Positions 50,153 to 58,471 of a stretch of 64,000 nt of DNA are shown here, in pieces. Origin of the DNA: Thermoguttaceae bacterium (GTDB lineage: Bacteria > Planctomycetota > Planctomycetia > Pirellulales > Thermoguttaceae); NCBI GenBank assembly GCA_017434455.1, contig JAFRFG010000065.1, forward strand, positions 1 through 64,000, written 5' to 3'. A program made the translations under genes and the position numbers. The notes beneath the pieces are model-generated. The model did no database searches. It saw only the letters and a list, made by a program, of their open reading frames with translations, and had not been told where the DNA came from. Numbering within the stretch: the stretch's first letter is position 1; the number at the start of each line of letters is the position of its first letter.

Positions 50153-51139
50153 ATGCTGACGCTGCGTCCTTTTCGTAATACCGACAGTCGGATCGTCTCC
50201 GAGCTTTGGCAGCGTAAATCCCAGGAGCTTCCCGGGTTTTTTACCCCAATGTCCGTTGAAATGTTTGAACGGCATATCCTCGATAACGTCCTCTTCGACC
50301 GGGAAGGGTTCCTTTTGCTCTTTGAAGGTGACCTTCCCGTCGGTTTTATTCACGCTTCTTTCCCTCCGAACGAAGATTGGGACGATCGACGGTTCGACGT
50401 AGGGATTATTTATCCCCCGGTGGTTCCCGCATTTCCCCAACTCCAAGAAGCGTTGGATCTTTTGGTCACCGGGGCGGAGCGGTATCTCCTTTCGCGAGGA
50501 GCTGCCATATGGTTTGTCGGAGGTACGGCAAACGCGTCCCCCTTTTATAACGGTCTTTACGGACCATGCTCCGCCGAGGGGGTGCTCCAGCGCGACAAAG
50601 CCGTGGTGGAGTTATTTTGCCGACGCGGTTACAAGAAGGGGCTTTCCTCCCGCCTGTACCGGATCTTGTTGGATCATTACCTCAATCCTGTAGAGCCCCG
50701 GGTTCGCGAAATCAAGCGGAAATTCAAGTTCCAACGGATGCCGCACTGGACTCCCGTCAGCTGGTGGGACGCTAATTGCGGAAGACAATTCAACGTTATG
50801 GAGTGGAATGTCTTTGATCCGCAAACCGGAGCGGCGACAGGGCGGCCGATCGCCGGGGCTGTCATTTACCGAATGCTGACCGATATCAATGATAATGATC
50901 TCAACGCGATCCCCTTTGCCCTCTCCTTCATTGGGGTTGATAACGCATACTTGCGTCGGGGAATCGGGACGGCCCTTTTTTCCCGCTTAGGCGATGATCT
51001 CCTCAGCGAAATAATTCTTCCGATCGAGATTCATTCCCTTGTCTCCGAAGATAACGAGCGCTTGAGTCATTTTTTGCTGAGCCAAGGGTTCAAGGAAGTG
51101 AGCGAAAATCGGCTTCTTTCCTTTTTGAAGAGGGTTTGA
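50153..51139 (+). CDS. Tandem GNAT-family N-acetyltransferase
   Basis: 328 residues with two GNAT-like halves. The first (1-160: LRPFRNTDSRIVSELW, GDLPVGFIHASFPPN) lacks a clear acetyl-CoA loop; the second (190-328) has FIGVDNAYLRRGIGTALFSRL, where RRGIGT fits the R/Q-x-x-G-x-G/A pyrophosphate loop. The degenerate first half suggests one catalytic and one regulatory or substrate-binding unit. Substrate unknown. The stop overlaps the birA start by one base (TGATG), so the two genes are coupled. No RBS stands out before the ATG. Confidence 0.78.
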   Translation: MLTLRPFRNTDSRIVSELWQRKSQELPGFFTPMSVEMFERHILDNVLFDREGFLLLFEGDLPVGFIHASFPPNEDWDDRRFDVGIIYPPVVPAFPQLQEALDLLVTGAERYLLSRGAAIWFVGGTANASPFYNGLYGPCSAEGVLQRDKAVVELFCRRGYKKGLSSRLYRILLDHYLNPVEPRVREIKRKFKFQRMPHWTPVSWWDANCGRQFNVMEWNVFDPQTGAATGRPIAGAVIYRMLTDINDNDLNAIPFALSFIGVDNAYLRRGIGTALFSRLGDDLLSEIILPIEIHSLVSEDNERLSHFLLSQGFKEVSENRLLSFLKRV

Positions 51140-51768
51140 TGGCCACGCCTTGCGATGATTCCTCCTTCCCCTCGCTTCCGATCCCGATCCGTTCTTTCGT
51201 CCATTTCTCGATAATCGACTCAACCAACGATTGGGGGGTACGCTATCTTCGGCTCTTCCATCCCCCTGGGGAAAAGGACCGGTCAAACGGCCGATTCCCC
51301 CTGTTGGTTTGGGCCGATACCCAGTCCGCCGCGCGGGGACGCTTTGAGCACCGATGGTGGTCGCCCGGAGGGGGGCTGGCGTTTTCCCTTCTGGCCCGGT
51401 GGCGGGACTTCGGGCTGGCAAGGGAGAAATCATCCGAGTTATCCTCGCGTGTGGCCCGCGCGGTGTTGTCCGTGATCCAGTCGGCGCTTGATTCTTCGGC
51501 GGTGGAGGCAAACGCCGTGATCGAGCAGCCGAACGATATACTGGTAGGGGGGAAGAAAATCTCGGGGATTTTGATCGAATCCCCCTCTCCCCAATACGTT
51601 GTGATCGGGATCGGAGTCAACGTCAATAACCGTTCGTCCGACTATGTGGCACCGGACAATAATCCCCGCGGTTACATTCCCGTCAGTTTATTCGACTTGA
51701 CCGCCAGACCGTGGAGCTGCCGTGAGCTGATGGGGATGATCGTTCGGGAATTGTTCCGTGCCGGGTGA
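51139..51768 (+). CDS. birA: Biotin--protein ligase (BirA-type, catalytic domain only)
   Basis: Attaches biotin to the carrier domain of acetyl-CoA carboxylase. 209 residues, catalytic core without the N-terminal DNA-binding domain, so not a repressor. Recognisable: IIDSTNDWG at the substrate site, the Gly-rich loop as SAARGRFEHRWWSPGGGLAFSL, PNDILVGGKKISGILIE (which keeps the Lys that contacts biotinyl-AMP), and VIGIGVNVNN. The loop usually reads GRGRxGRxW and the later motif KWPND; here ARGRFEHRW and EQPND differ. The start ATG shares one base with the GNAT stop. Confidence 0.85.
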   Translation: MATPCDDSSFPSLPIPIRSFVHFSIIDSTNDWGVRYLRLFHPPGEKDRSNGRFPLLVWADTQSAARGRFEHRWWSPGGGLAFSLLARWRDFGLAREKSSELSSRVARAVLSVIQSALDSSAVEANAVIEQPNDILVGGKKISGILIESPSPQYVVIGIGVNVNNRSSDYVAPDNNPRGYIPVSLFDLTARPWSCRELMGMIVRELFRAG

Positions 51769-51940
51769 TTTTCCGATGGGCGGCGAAAACACTTGAAAAA
51801 AAAGGGGGGACGGATAAAATATATTCGTGAGGGAGTATTGGGCTCCTCGGGGAACGGATCGTTCAAACATCGAAATCATATTTCACGCAGATGGCTTCGG
51901 CGCGTTTTTCCCGCGCGGAAGAAACACTAAAGGGATATTT

Positions 51941-52903
51941 ATGGATATTTCGGCTCTTTGTCCGACCGCGGATGGTTTTCTTTTCGCCGCTCTTCCGAAC
52001 TGGCTGCGCGCCGCCTCAAAAATCGACTACGCCGCCGTGGGTGTCCTGATCGGGTTTGTGATCCTGGTCTATCTGTTCCGTACCGTATTTTCCAAGGTCG
52101 GCGCCATCGCTTGGGTCACGGCTAAAGAGACCCTCTTGCAGCCGCTGTTCCTCATCCTCTCCCTAGCGGGGATATTTGGCCTGTTCATCTTCCTCTTCCT
52201 CCCCTATCACACCTTGGGGGAGGACATCAAAATCGTCGTGTCGCAGGGGTTGACCCTCATCAAGCTCCTGGCTGTTTTCTTGGCCATCTGGACCGCCAGT
52301 ACCTCGATTGCCGATGAAATCGACGGGAAGACCGCGCTGATGATCCTCGCCAAGCCGGTCGGGCGGACTCGGTTTGTTCTCGGGAAATATTTCGGCGTGA
52401 TGATCGCCGTGACGTTCCTCTTCCTGATCCTGGGGATATTTTTCGTCAACTCGGTCTCTTACAAGCTGGTCTACGAGGCGATCGAAAGCGGCAAAGAGAT
52501 GCCGACGCAGGCCGAATGTTACAGCTACGTCGTCGGGATTCTCCCCGGATTGGTCCTCGCTTTCTTCGAGACGATTGTCCTCACGGCGATTTCCGTGGCG
52601 ATCTCTACCCGGCTGCCTCTGCTCCCCAACCTGACGATCTGTCTGGCGATCTACGCGCTGGGGCATATCGTCCCGCTGATCGTCGCTTCCAGCGCGGCGC
52701 AGATGCCGTTGGTCGGCTTCTTCGCGAATTTGGTCTGCGCGTTCCTTCCGGTGCTGGATCACTTCAATATGGAGACGGCGGTGGCGATGGATAAGACGGT
52801 CCCCCTTTCCTACGTCGCGTATTCAGGGGCCTACTCCCTCCTGTTCGCCCTGGTCGCCCTGATTTTGTCGCTTCTTCTGTTTGAGGATCGCGACCTGGCC
52901 TAA
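51941..52903 (+). CDS. ABC-2 type permease (first of a pair)
   Basis: 320-residue membrane protein with about six helices; KTALMILAKPVGRTRFVLGKYFGV (about 124-147) is the typical ABC-2/NosY-like cytoplasmic segment before helix 3. AAAGGGATATTT gives a good ribosome-binding site for ATG 51941; the frame extends upstream but without a signal. The next gene, a second, larger permease, begins 75 bp later. No ATPase gene lies beside them; the one at 58.5 kb is separated by five unrelated genes. Substrate unknown. Confidence 0.78.
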   Translation: MDISALCPTADGFLFAALPNWLRAASKIDYAAVGVLIGFVILVYLFRTVFSKVGAIAWVTAKETLLQPLFLILSLAGIFGLFIFLFLPYHTLGEDIKIVVSQGLTLIKLLAVFLAIWTASTSIADEIDGKTALMILAKPVGRTRFVLGKYFGVMIAVTFLFLILGIFFVNSVSYKLVYEAIESGKEMPTQAECYSYVVGILPGLVLAFFETIVLTAISVAISTRLPLLPNLTICLAIYALGHIVPLIVASSAAQMPLVGFFANLVCAFLPVLDHFNMETAVAMDKTVPLSYVAYSGAYSLLFALVALILSLLLFEDRDLA

Positions 52904-52978
52904 CCCCCGCTTTCAGCCGTATTCTCCGGCCAGATCAGCGGTTTCTTTAGCGAAGAACATTGGTAGGAGGAGTGTCCC

Positions 52979-54913
52979 TTGCTCATCGGTCCGGTTTTTA
53001 CGCGTGAAGTCACCATCGCGCCTCGGCGCGATCGCACCTTTGTCGCCCGAGCTGTCTATGGTGGCCTTCTTCTTTTGCTGATCAGTACCGCGTGGCTGGT
53101 GATGGCCGGAACACAGCTGATCACCGATACCGGAGATTTTTCCCGGTTCGGGATGAATCTCTTTCGGCTGATCACTCCCTTTCAGCTGGTTTTGATGCTT
53201 TTTTTCTCGGCCGTTCTCTCGGCCGGGGCGGTAGCACAAGAAAAAGACCGCAAGACCCTTCTGCTCCTTTTGCTGACCCGCCTGTCGAACAGTGAATTGG
53301 TTCTCGGCAAGCTCTTGGCCAGTTTGCTCGAGGTGCTGCTCTTTCTGGCGATCTCGGTGCCGATTTTTTTGATGATGGCCCTTTTAGGCGGGATCTCCTA
53401 CCCCCAGATTATCAAAGGGCTGCTGGTGACCCTCTTTGGGATGCTAGCCTGCGGCAGTGTCGGAAGCTGCGTCGCCCTTTGGCGGGAGAAGACCTTTCAG
53501 GCGGTCTCCGCGACGGTTCTGATTCTTGTCCTTTGGCTCGGTTTTTGGCAGGTGACCGGTTACGGGGTCTTTGGCTCCAGGTGGTTTGGCTGTTCCACGC
53601 GGACCATCGCCGAGGCGATGAGTCCCTGGCTGGGGGTCTTCGCGGCGATGAAACCGGTGGTCGTCTCCAGCGGCGCCTCCCTCTTTGCCCCGATTTACCC
53701 CTCCATCGCGGCGCTGTCGGTGATTACCCTTCTGGTCAATCTTCTGGCGATCGCGTTTGTGCGCGTCTGGAATCCCTCGCGGGAGGTCCGTATCGGAGCC
53801 GCTCCCGAGGAAGATACTTGGCGCAAAGAGGCCGTTGAGGCCCGCCTGGCGCGTGAGGCGCAGCAGCGCCGAAGCGCGGCCACCGGTATCGCGGACGTTT
53901 CGAACCCCTACGAGGATCTCACCCACAACCTCTTCGCGCAAGAGGCCGAACATCCCGATAAAGTTTCTTCCGACGATCAAGAGCTGATCGATCCGGCGAC
54001 CGGCAAGATGCGGATGGACCCGAAGATTTCCGCCGCTCCGGGAAAGGTTCGTCCGGTTTGGGACAATCCGATCATTTGGCGTGAAATCCGAACGAAGGCG
54101 TATGGCCGCCGAGCGCTGATTATCCGCGGGGTCTATTTTCTGCTGTTCGTGATGAGCGCCTTGGCTCTTCACGGCGTGTTCGCCGCCAGCGCGTCGCCGA
54201 TGATCTCTCAAATCGCCGGACCGCTGCTTCCCATGCTGGTTCTGTCGATGATTTTGGTCAACGCCCAGGCGGTGACGTCGCTTACCAGTGAACGTGATGG
54301 GGGGACCTTCACCCTCTTGCTGGTGAGTGATATCTCCCCGAAAGAGTTTGTCTGGGGGAAGCTCGGCGGGACCTTCTACAATATGAAAGAGATCGTTGTT
54401 CTCCCCCTGCTGCTTTGCGGGTACGTCTGGTATTTGGGGGCGATCTCGGCGCTCAACGCGCTGTTCCTCTTTGCCGGTCTGGCCATTCTCTACTTCTTTG
54501 TGGCGGTGGTTGGGGTCCATATCGGCATGCAGTACACAAACACCCGCAGCGCGGTCGCGACCAGTTTGGGGGTCGTCTTTTTCCTCTTCATCGGGATCGC
54601 GACCTGTATCTGGATCATGCTTGCCTTCTCCGGGTCGTTCGAGTCGCAGCTGCAGCCGTTCCTCGCCTTCATGATCGGCGGCGGCGTGGGGCTTTATATC
54701 GCCCTGGGGCTTCGCAACCCCTCCAGCGCTATCGCGCTGGCTTCATTCATCGCTCCGCCGGCGACTTTCTACGCGATCACCAGTTTCCTGCTGGGGCAGT
54801 CCCATTGGGTATTCTTCGCGATCGCCGGCGCGTACGCCTTCGCGACGATCGCGATGTTGATTCCGGCGATCGACGAGTTCGATGTCGCCACCGGAAGGAC
54901 CACCGCTGACTGA
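52979..54913 (+). CDS. ABC-2 type permease (second of a pair, 644 residues)
   Basis: Large permease with two similar membrane blocks: an N-terminal half (EKDRKTLLLLLLTRLSNSELVLGKLLAS, about 83-110) and a C-terminal half (TSERDGGTFTLLLVSDISPKEFVWGKL, about 439-465), each with the ABC-2 signature segment and several helices. Between them is a cytoplasmic linker (about 260-360) rich in Glu/Arg. The start is TTG, fixed by TAGGAGGAG six nt upstream. The double layout suggests a gene fusion of two ABC-2 units. It is an operon with the preceding permease; no ATPase is adjacent. Confidence 0.8.
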   Translation: MLIGPVFTREVTIAPRRDRTFVARAVYGGLLLLLISTAWLVMAGTQLITDTGDFSRFGMNLFRLITPFQLVLMLFFSAVLSAGAVAQEKDRKTLLLLLLTRLSNSELVLGKLLASLLEVLLFLAISVPIFLMMALLGGISYPQIIKGLLVTLFGMLACGSVGSCVALWREKTFQAVSATVLILVLWLGFWQVTGYGVFGSRWFGCSTRTIAEAMSPWLGVFAAMKPVVVSSGASLFAPIYPSIAALSVITLLVNLLAIAFVRVWNPSREVRIGAAPEEDTWRKEAVEARLAREAQQRRSAATGIADVSNPYEDLTHNLFAQEAEHPDKVSSDDQELIDPATGKMRMDPKISAAPGKVRPVWDNPIIWREIRTKAYGRRALIIRGVYFLLFVMSALALHGVFAASASPMISQIAGPLLPMLVLSMILVNAQAVTSLTSERDGGTFTLLLVSDISPKEFVWGKLGGTFYNMKEIVVLPLLLCGYVWYLGAISALNALFLFAGLAILYFFVAVVGVHIGMQYTNTRSAVATSLGVVFFLFIGIATCIWIMLAFSGSFESQLQPFLAFMIGGGVGLYIALGLRNPSSAIALASFIAPPATFYAITSFLLGQSHWVFFAIAGAYAFATIAMLIPAIDEFDVATGRTTAD

Positions 54914-54915
54914 CG

Positions 54916-55094
54916 GGGGTAGCATCCGCTGCGCGGCGATCCGTAAGGATACCCCCTGAAAGAATCTTTCCCCCTTTTTCGCGGGGGAGTGGTTTTTCGC
55001 TCGGCATTGTGTTATACTCCCCCTATCTAGGCGTTGCGTTCTTCGTGTACCGTCAACGTGTTTTGGGCATCAAGATTGTGAGAAAGGTTCAACA
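54916..55094. other. Intergenic region before the DUF1080 gene
   Basis: About 180 bp with a weak stem (gggggta/taccccc) and a TATACT -10-like box at 55013-55018 that lacks a convincing -35 box. No gene seen. Confidence 0.35.
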
Positions 55095-55916
55095 ATGAAG
55101 AAGATGATGGTTCTTTTCGCCCTCTTCGCCGTCGCCGCGATCGCCGCGCGTGCCGAAGATGAGGTTGGTCAGTTCGTCGGCGGTGACTATAAATCGGGTA
55201 TTCCTTGGAAGACCCCCGCGGTGGTGACTCCCGGTGACACGCCCTGTGCCCCCCCGTCCGACGCGATCGTTCTGTTTGACGGTACCAATATGGACGCCTG
55301 GGAAGGCGGAAACTGGAACGTCGCCGACGGCGTGATGACCGTTGAGCCGAGTTCCGGTTCGATCAAGACCAAGCAAAAGTTCGGAAGTGTCCAGCTTCAC
55401 GTTGAGTTCGCCACCCCGCCGGTCAATAAGGACGAAAACGGCGATCCTGTCGATTTCGGCCAGGCCCGCGGCAACAGCGGTATCTTCCTGATGGACCACT
55501 ACGAGGTTCAGGTCCTTGACAGCTTCGGCAACGAGACCTATCCCGACGGTCAGTGCGGCAGTATCTACAAGCAGGTTCCCCCGCAGGTGAATGTCTCCAA
55601 GGCCCCAGGCGAGTGGCAGAGCTACGATATCGTCTTCACCCGCCCGATTCTTCGGATCGAGGGTGACGAGGTGGTCGAGGTGATTCGTCCGGCCTATATC
55701 ACTGTCTTCCAGAACGGTGTCCTGGTGATCAATCACTGGGCGATCCAGGGCGAGACCTACTTCCACCGGACCCCCAACTACATCCCGATTGAAGACAAAG
55801 AGCCGATTCAGCTTCAGGATCACCACAACCGGATGCAGTTCCGCAATATCTGGGTTCGCGAGATTCCCGACAGCAACGTCATTCCGGCGCAAGATAAGAT
55901 TCAGCACTATGAATGA
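55095..55916 (+). CDS. Secreted DUF1080 (3-keto-disaccharide hydrolase-type) protein
   Basis: 273 residues with signal peptide MKKMMVLFALFAVAAIAARA and a concanavalin-like beta-sandwich: AIVLFDGTNMDAWEGG, VADGVMTV, FGSVQLHVEFATP, RGNSGIFLMDHYEVQVLDSF, and IQLQDHHNRMQFRNIWVREI at the end, as in DUF1080/PF06439 proteins, a family greatly expanded in planctomycetes. Some members hydrolyse 3-ketoglycosides; activity here is inferred. It acts outside the cytoplasm. AAAGG precedes the ATG. Its last eight bases overlap the start of the next gene. Confidence 0.9.
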   Translation: MKKMMVLFALFAVAAIAARAEDEVGQFVGGDYKSGIPWKTPAVVTPGDTPCAPPSDAIVLFDGTNMDAWEGGNWNVADGVMTVEPSSGSIKTKQKFGSVQLHVEFATPPVNKDENGDPVDFGQARGNSGIFLMDHYEVQVLDSFGNETYPDGQCGSIYKQVPPQVNVSKAPGEWQSYDIVFTRPILRIEGDEVVEVIRPAYITVFQNGVLVINHWAIQGETYFHRTPNYIPIEDKEPIQLQDHHNRMQFRNIWVREIPDSNVIPAQDKIQHYE

Positions 55917-56409
55917 GCATCTTAAGGGTATCGTCCTTTTCGCTTTCCTGACGCTGGCTTCCGCCGCGGTTATGGCTCAAAGCACTCAGACAGCATCGGT
56001 TCCGACCGATTTGGACGGGCTTCACACGACGGTGAAGATCTTTTTTGAGACCATCTCCGACGAGACCGCCGGTCCTCAGAAGGGGCTCGAGGAACTCCTG
56101 AAAAACAGTCCGATCACCCGTGAGGACCGCGAAAAGACGATTCTTGCCCTTTCGAACAACATTCGTGAGATTACCCGGCGTTTTGGTCCCTGTCTTTCGT
56201 TTGAATCGATCGGGGCCAAGATGATCGGGCGTGATTTAATCGTTCTGCGGTACCTCTATAAATGCCGAGATTATCCGGTCGTCTGGTATTTTACCTTTTA
56301 CCGGACGGGGGGGGATACCGATACAGAATCAGGTTCGGGAGGTGTGTGGACCTTGATCCATTTCTACTACGACTCGAACCTGAATATCCAAAACTGGGAG
56401 AGTTTCTAA
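55909..56409 (+). CDS. Small exported hypothetical protein coupled to DUF1080
   Basis: 166-residue protein with a signal peptide (HLKGIVLFAFLTLASAAVMAQ). The mature part starts with a helical region (VKIFFETISDETAGPQKGLEELLKN) and ends with beta strands (VVWYFTFYRTGG, VWTLIHFYYDSNLNIQNW), resembling DUF3887-like or NTF2-like small extracytoplasmic domains, though I cannot name the family. The start codon overlaps the DUF1080 stop by eight bases, so it should be translated together with it. Later ATGs exist but would lose the signal peptide. Confidence 0.72.
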   Translation: MNEHLKGIVLFAFLTLASAAVMAQSTQTASVPTDLDGLHTTVKIFFETISDETAGPQKGLEELLKNSPITREDREKTILALSNNIREITRRFGPCLSFESIGAKMIGRDLIVLRYLYKCRDYPVVWYFTFYRTGGDTDTESGSGGVWTLIHFYYDSNLNIQNWESF

Positions 56410-56510
56410 GGAGGTTCTCCCTCACGTGAGTCATCCGTCATATCGCTGTAAAGGCGTTTGACGGCGGTCGATTTTGAAGTCACAGTTTTTAACCCAAGGA
56501 GATTATCCCT

Positions 56511-56684
56511 ATGGCAGCTATCATCAATCAGGATGAATGCGTTGGTTGCGGCGCCTGCGCCGATGCTTGCCCTTGCGGCGCGATCACGGTCGACGACGGG
56601 AAGGCGAAGGTCAACGGGGAAGAGTGCGCCGGCTGCGGTGCCTGCGTCGACGCCTGCCCGATGAGCTTGATCACCATCGAATGA
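56511..56684 (+). CDS. 2[4Fe-4S] ferredoxin (57 residues)
   Basis: Small electron carrier with two complete cluster motifs: CVGCGACADACP (10-21) and CAGCGACVDACP (39-50), plus a Cys after the first Pro (CPCGAI). Clostridial-type ferredoxin of near-standard length (55-60). AAGGAG (56496-56501) with a 9-nt spacer gives a strong start, so high expression is likely. No redox partner gene is adjacent. It is followed by a strong terminator shared with convergent folC. It points to low-potential electron transfer, e.g. with pyruvate:ferredoxin oxidoreductase or hydrogenase encoded elsewhere (inference). Confidence 0.95.
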   Translation: MAAIINQDECVGCGACADACPCGAITVDDGKAKVNGEECAGCGACVDACPMSLITIE

Positions 56685-56741
56685 TCGCTCCATCCCGCGG
56701 AAGGAGAGCATTCCGCTGGCTGATTCGCCACAGTTACAACG

Positions 56742-56773
56742 AAAAAACCGGCCCCCTGCGGGCCGGTTTTTTT
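56742..56773. terminator. Bidirectional terminator between ferredoxin and folC
   Basis: ccggccc (56748-56754) pairs with gggccgg (56760-56766) around a five-base loop, flanked by six A on the left and seven T on the right, so it can terminate transcription from both sides. Confidence 0.9.
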
Positions 56774-56780
56774 ATCGACT

Positions 56781-58187
56781 TTACTTTTTTGACCAATGTG
56801 CGACGAAGTAAAAGGAACCGGTGGCGCATAAGAGATCATCTTTCGCGCCGGTTCGAAGCCGCTCTTGGACGATTGATTCGAGCTTCTCCGGTTCGGGAAT
56901 CACGCGGATCGATGGTTTCTTGGGGAGTGTCGGTACGATTTTACCGGCGACAGCCGCCAGTTGTTCGGCGCTCATCGCCCTGGGGCCGGTGTAAGTGGTG
57001 AGAAAAACCTGGTCGAACAAAGGGAGTAGCTCTTCGAGCATTCCGCCGGCGTCTTTTCCCTCGGATATCGCGAAAAACAAGGTTCGTTTCGCTTTTGGGG
57101 CAAATTCCGCCAGCGCGTCGGCCAAGGCCGCGGCGCTTTGCCGATTGTGGGCCCCATCGATAACGAAGACCGGATCGGTATGGACGATTTCAAACCGGGC
57201 CGGCAAAGTGGTGGTTTTGATCGCGGCGAGGGCCCGTGCTTTATCGAGGGCAAGACGCCCTTTTCGCTCGAGGCAGTCCAGCGCGGTCAGCGCAATCCGG
57301 GCATTGGTTCTTTGATGGCGGCCGGGCATCGCCGCGGCGGAGATATCGAACGAAGGGGTGCAGTCGGTCACTTCCAGCAGGGGTGCCTCTTTCTCTTGGG
57401 CGATACGGCGGATGACCTCTTCGGCGGCGGCAATCTTTTCGCCGGTGAGGATACTCTCCCGGAACGCTCCATCGCGGGAGGGTACTCTATCGGCAACATC
57501 CGGAATTTCGGCCGGTACACCCGAGACGACGGGAACCTTCGGCTTGATGATCCCCCCCTTTTCGAAGGCAATCTCTTCGAGGGTGGAACCGAGCAGTTCA
57601 CAGTGATCGTAGCCGATGGAGGTGATGATGGTTATATCGGGCCGACAGATGTTGGTGGCGTCAAAACGCCCTCCCAAGCCGGTTTCGAGAATCGCCCACT
57701 GGACGTTGGCCTTTTGAAAAACAAGGAAAGCACTGAGCGTGGCCAGCTCGAAGAAGGTCCAGTCCTCGGGACGGAAGGGGGGAGTCAGCCGCTTTTCGAG
57801 GATAGCTTTCATCCGAAAAACCGCGTCCGCGAGCTCTTCTTCCGCGCAGGGGGCACCATCGATCGCGAAACGCTCGACGATTTTGCGGATGTGGGGAGAG
57901 GTGTAGAGCCCCGTTCGATATCCCGAGGCGTTCAGCGCCCTTTGGAGCATGGCCGCGACACTCCCCTTTCCCTTGGTTCCGGCCAGGTGGATAACGCGCA
58001 TCGAACGATCCGGGTTTCCCAACGCTTCCAGCGCCGCCCTCAGACGCTCCAGCGACCGGGCCATTTGGTCGTAGGGGATGATCTTGAACGACTCGTAATT
58101 GGTTCGCCGAGTCAGGAAGTCGAATGCCTCGCGCACTCGGCCGCGGGGGAAAACGGGGACATCGGAAGAATTGTCTTGGCTATTCAT
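56781..58187 (-). CDS. folC: Folylpolyglutamate/dihydrofolate synthase
   Basis: ATP-dependent ligase adding glutamate to (dihydro)folate, 468 residues. Mur ligase-like layout: HLAGTKGKGSVAAML P-loop (about 68-82), YTSPHIRKIVERFAIDG, ILETGLGGRFDATNI, TSIGYDHCELLGSTLEEIAFEKGGI, and C-terminal VIDGAHNRQSAAAL. The start was set at ATG 58187; an in-frame ATG at 58223 and a longer extension upstream lack conserved sequence. A segment of Lys/Glu-rich residues precedes the first family motif. It is convergent with the ferredoxin gene and divergent from the ABC operon. Confidence 0.93.
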   Translation of the reverse strand: MNSQDNSSDVPVFPRGRVREAFDFLTRRTNYESFKIIPYDQMARSLERLRAALEALGNPDRSMRVIHLAGTKGKGSVAAMLQRALNASGYRTGLYTSPHIRKIVERFAIDGAPCAEEELADAVFRMKAILEKRLTPPFRPEDWTFFELATLSAFLVFQKANVQWAILETGLGGRFDATNICRPDITIITSIGYDHCELLGSTLEEIAFEKGGIIKPKVPVVSGVPAEIPDVADRVPSRDGAFRESILTGEKIAAAEEVIRRIAQEKEAPLLEVTDCTPSFDISAAAMPGRHQRTNARIALTALDCLERKGRLALDKARALAAIKTTTLPARFEIVHTDPVFVIDGAHNRQSAAALADALAEFAPKAKRTLFFAISEGKDAGGMLEELLPLFDQVFLTTYTGPRAMSAEQLAAVAGKIVPTLPKKPSIRVIPEPEKLESIVQERLRTGAKDDLLCATGSFYFVAHWSKK

Positions 58188-58471
58188 CGCTTGTTTCTTT
58201 AAGTGGCTCCTCTTTTCTCTCATCGGTCCGGTTTTTGTATGATAGCAAGTTGTTGGCTTCTCTCCAGGCTGGGGGAGAGAAAACAGCGAAAAAAACAAGT
58301 CTCTCGGGACAAGAATAGTAGACAAAAACTCTGGTTTCTGCAATAATAAAAGCGGCTGTGGTGCCGTCATGCTGTTCTGCTGCCTTTTCCCTAAGGCAGC
58401 GGGAGCGGGGCCTGCGGTCTCCGTGGAATTGACAGATCCCTTTCCAAGTGATGATTGTGAGACATACTTCT
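58188..58471. other. Divergent intergenic region, folC/ABC operon
   Basis: 284 bp without a convincing gene. A perfect 8-bp stem-loop (gctgcctt/aaggcagc, 58379-58400) has no T-tract; a promoter candidate lies at its right end. Confidence 0.45.
58429..58457 (+). promoter_or_regulatory. Candidate promoter for the ABC operon
   Basis: TTGACA (58429-58434), 17 bp, then a weak TGATTG. The -35 is consensus but the -10 poor. It would start transcription only about 10 nt before ATG 58472. Confidence 0.3.

Noticed and set aside
53444..54520. Minus-strand frame opposite the large permease
   Set aside because: Highly charged, low-complexity translation typical of an antisense shadow.
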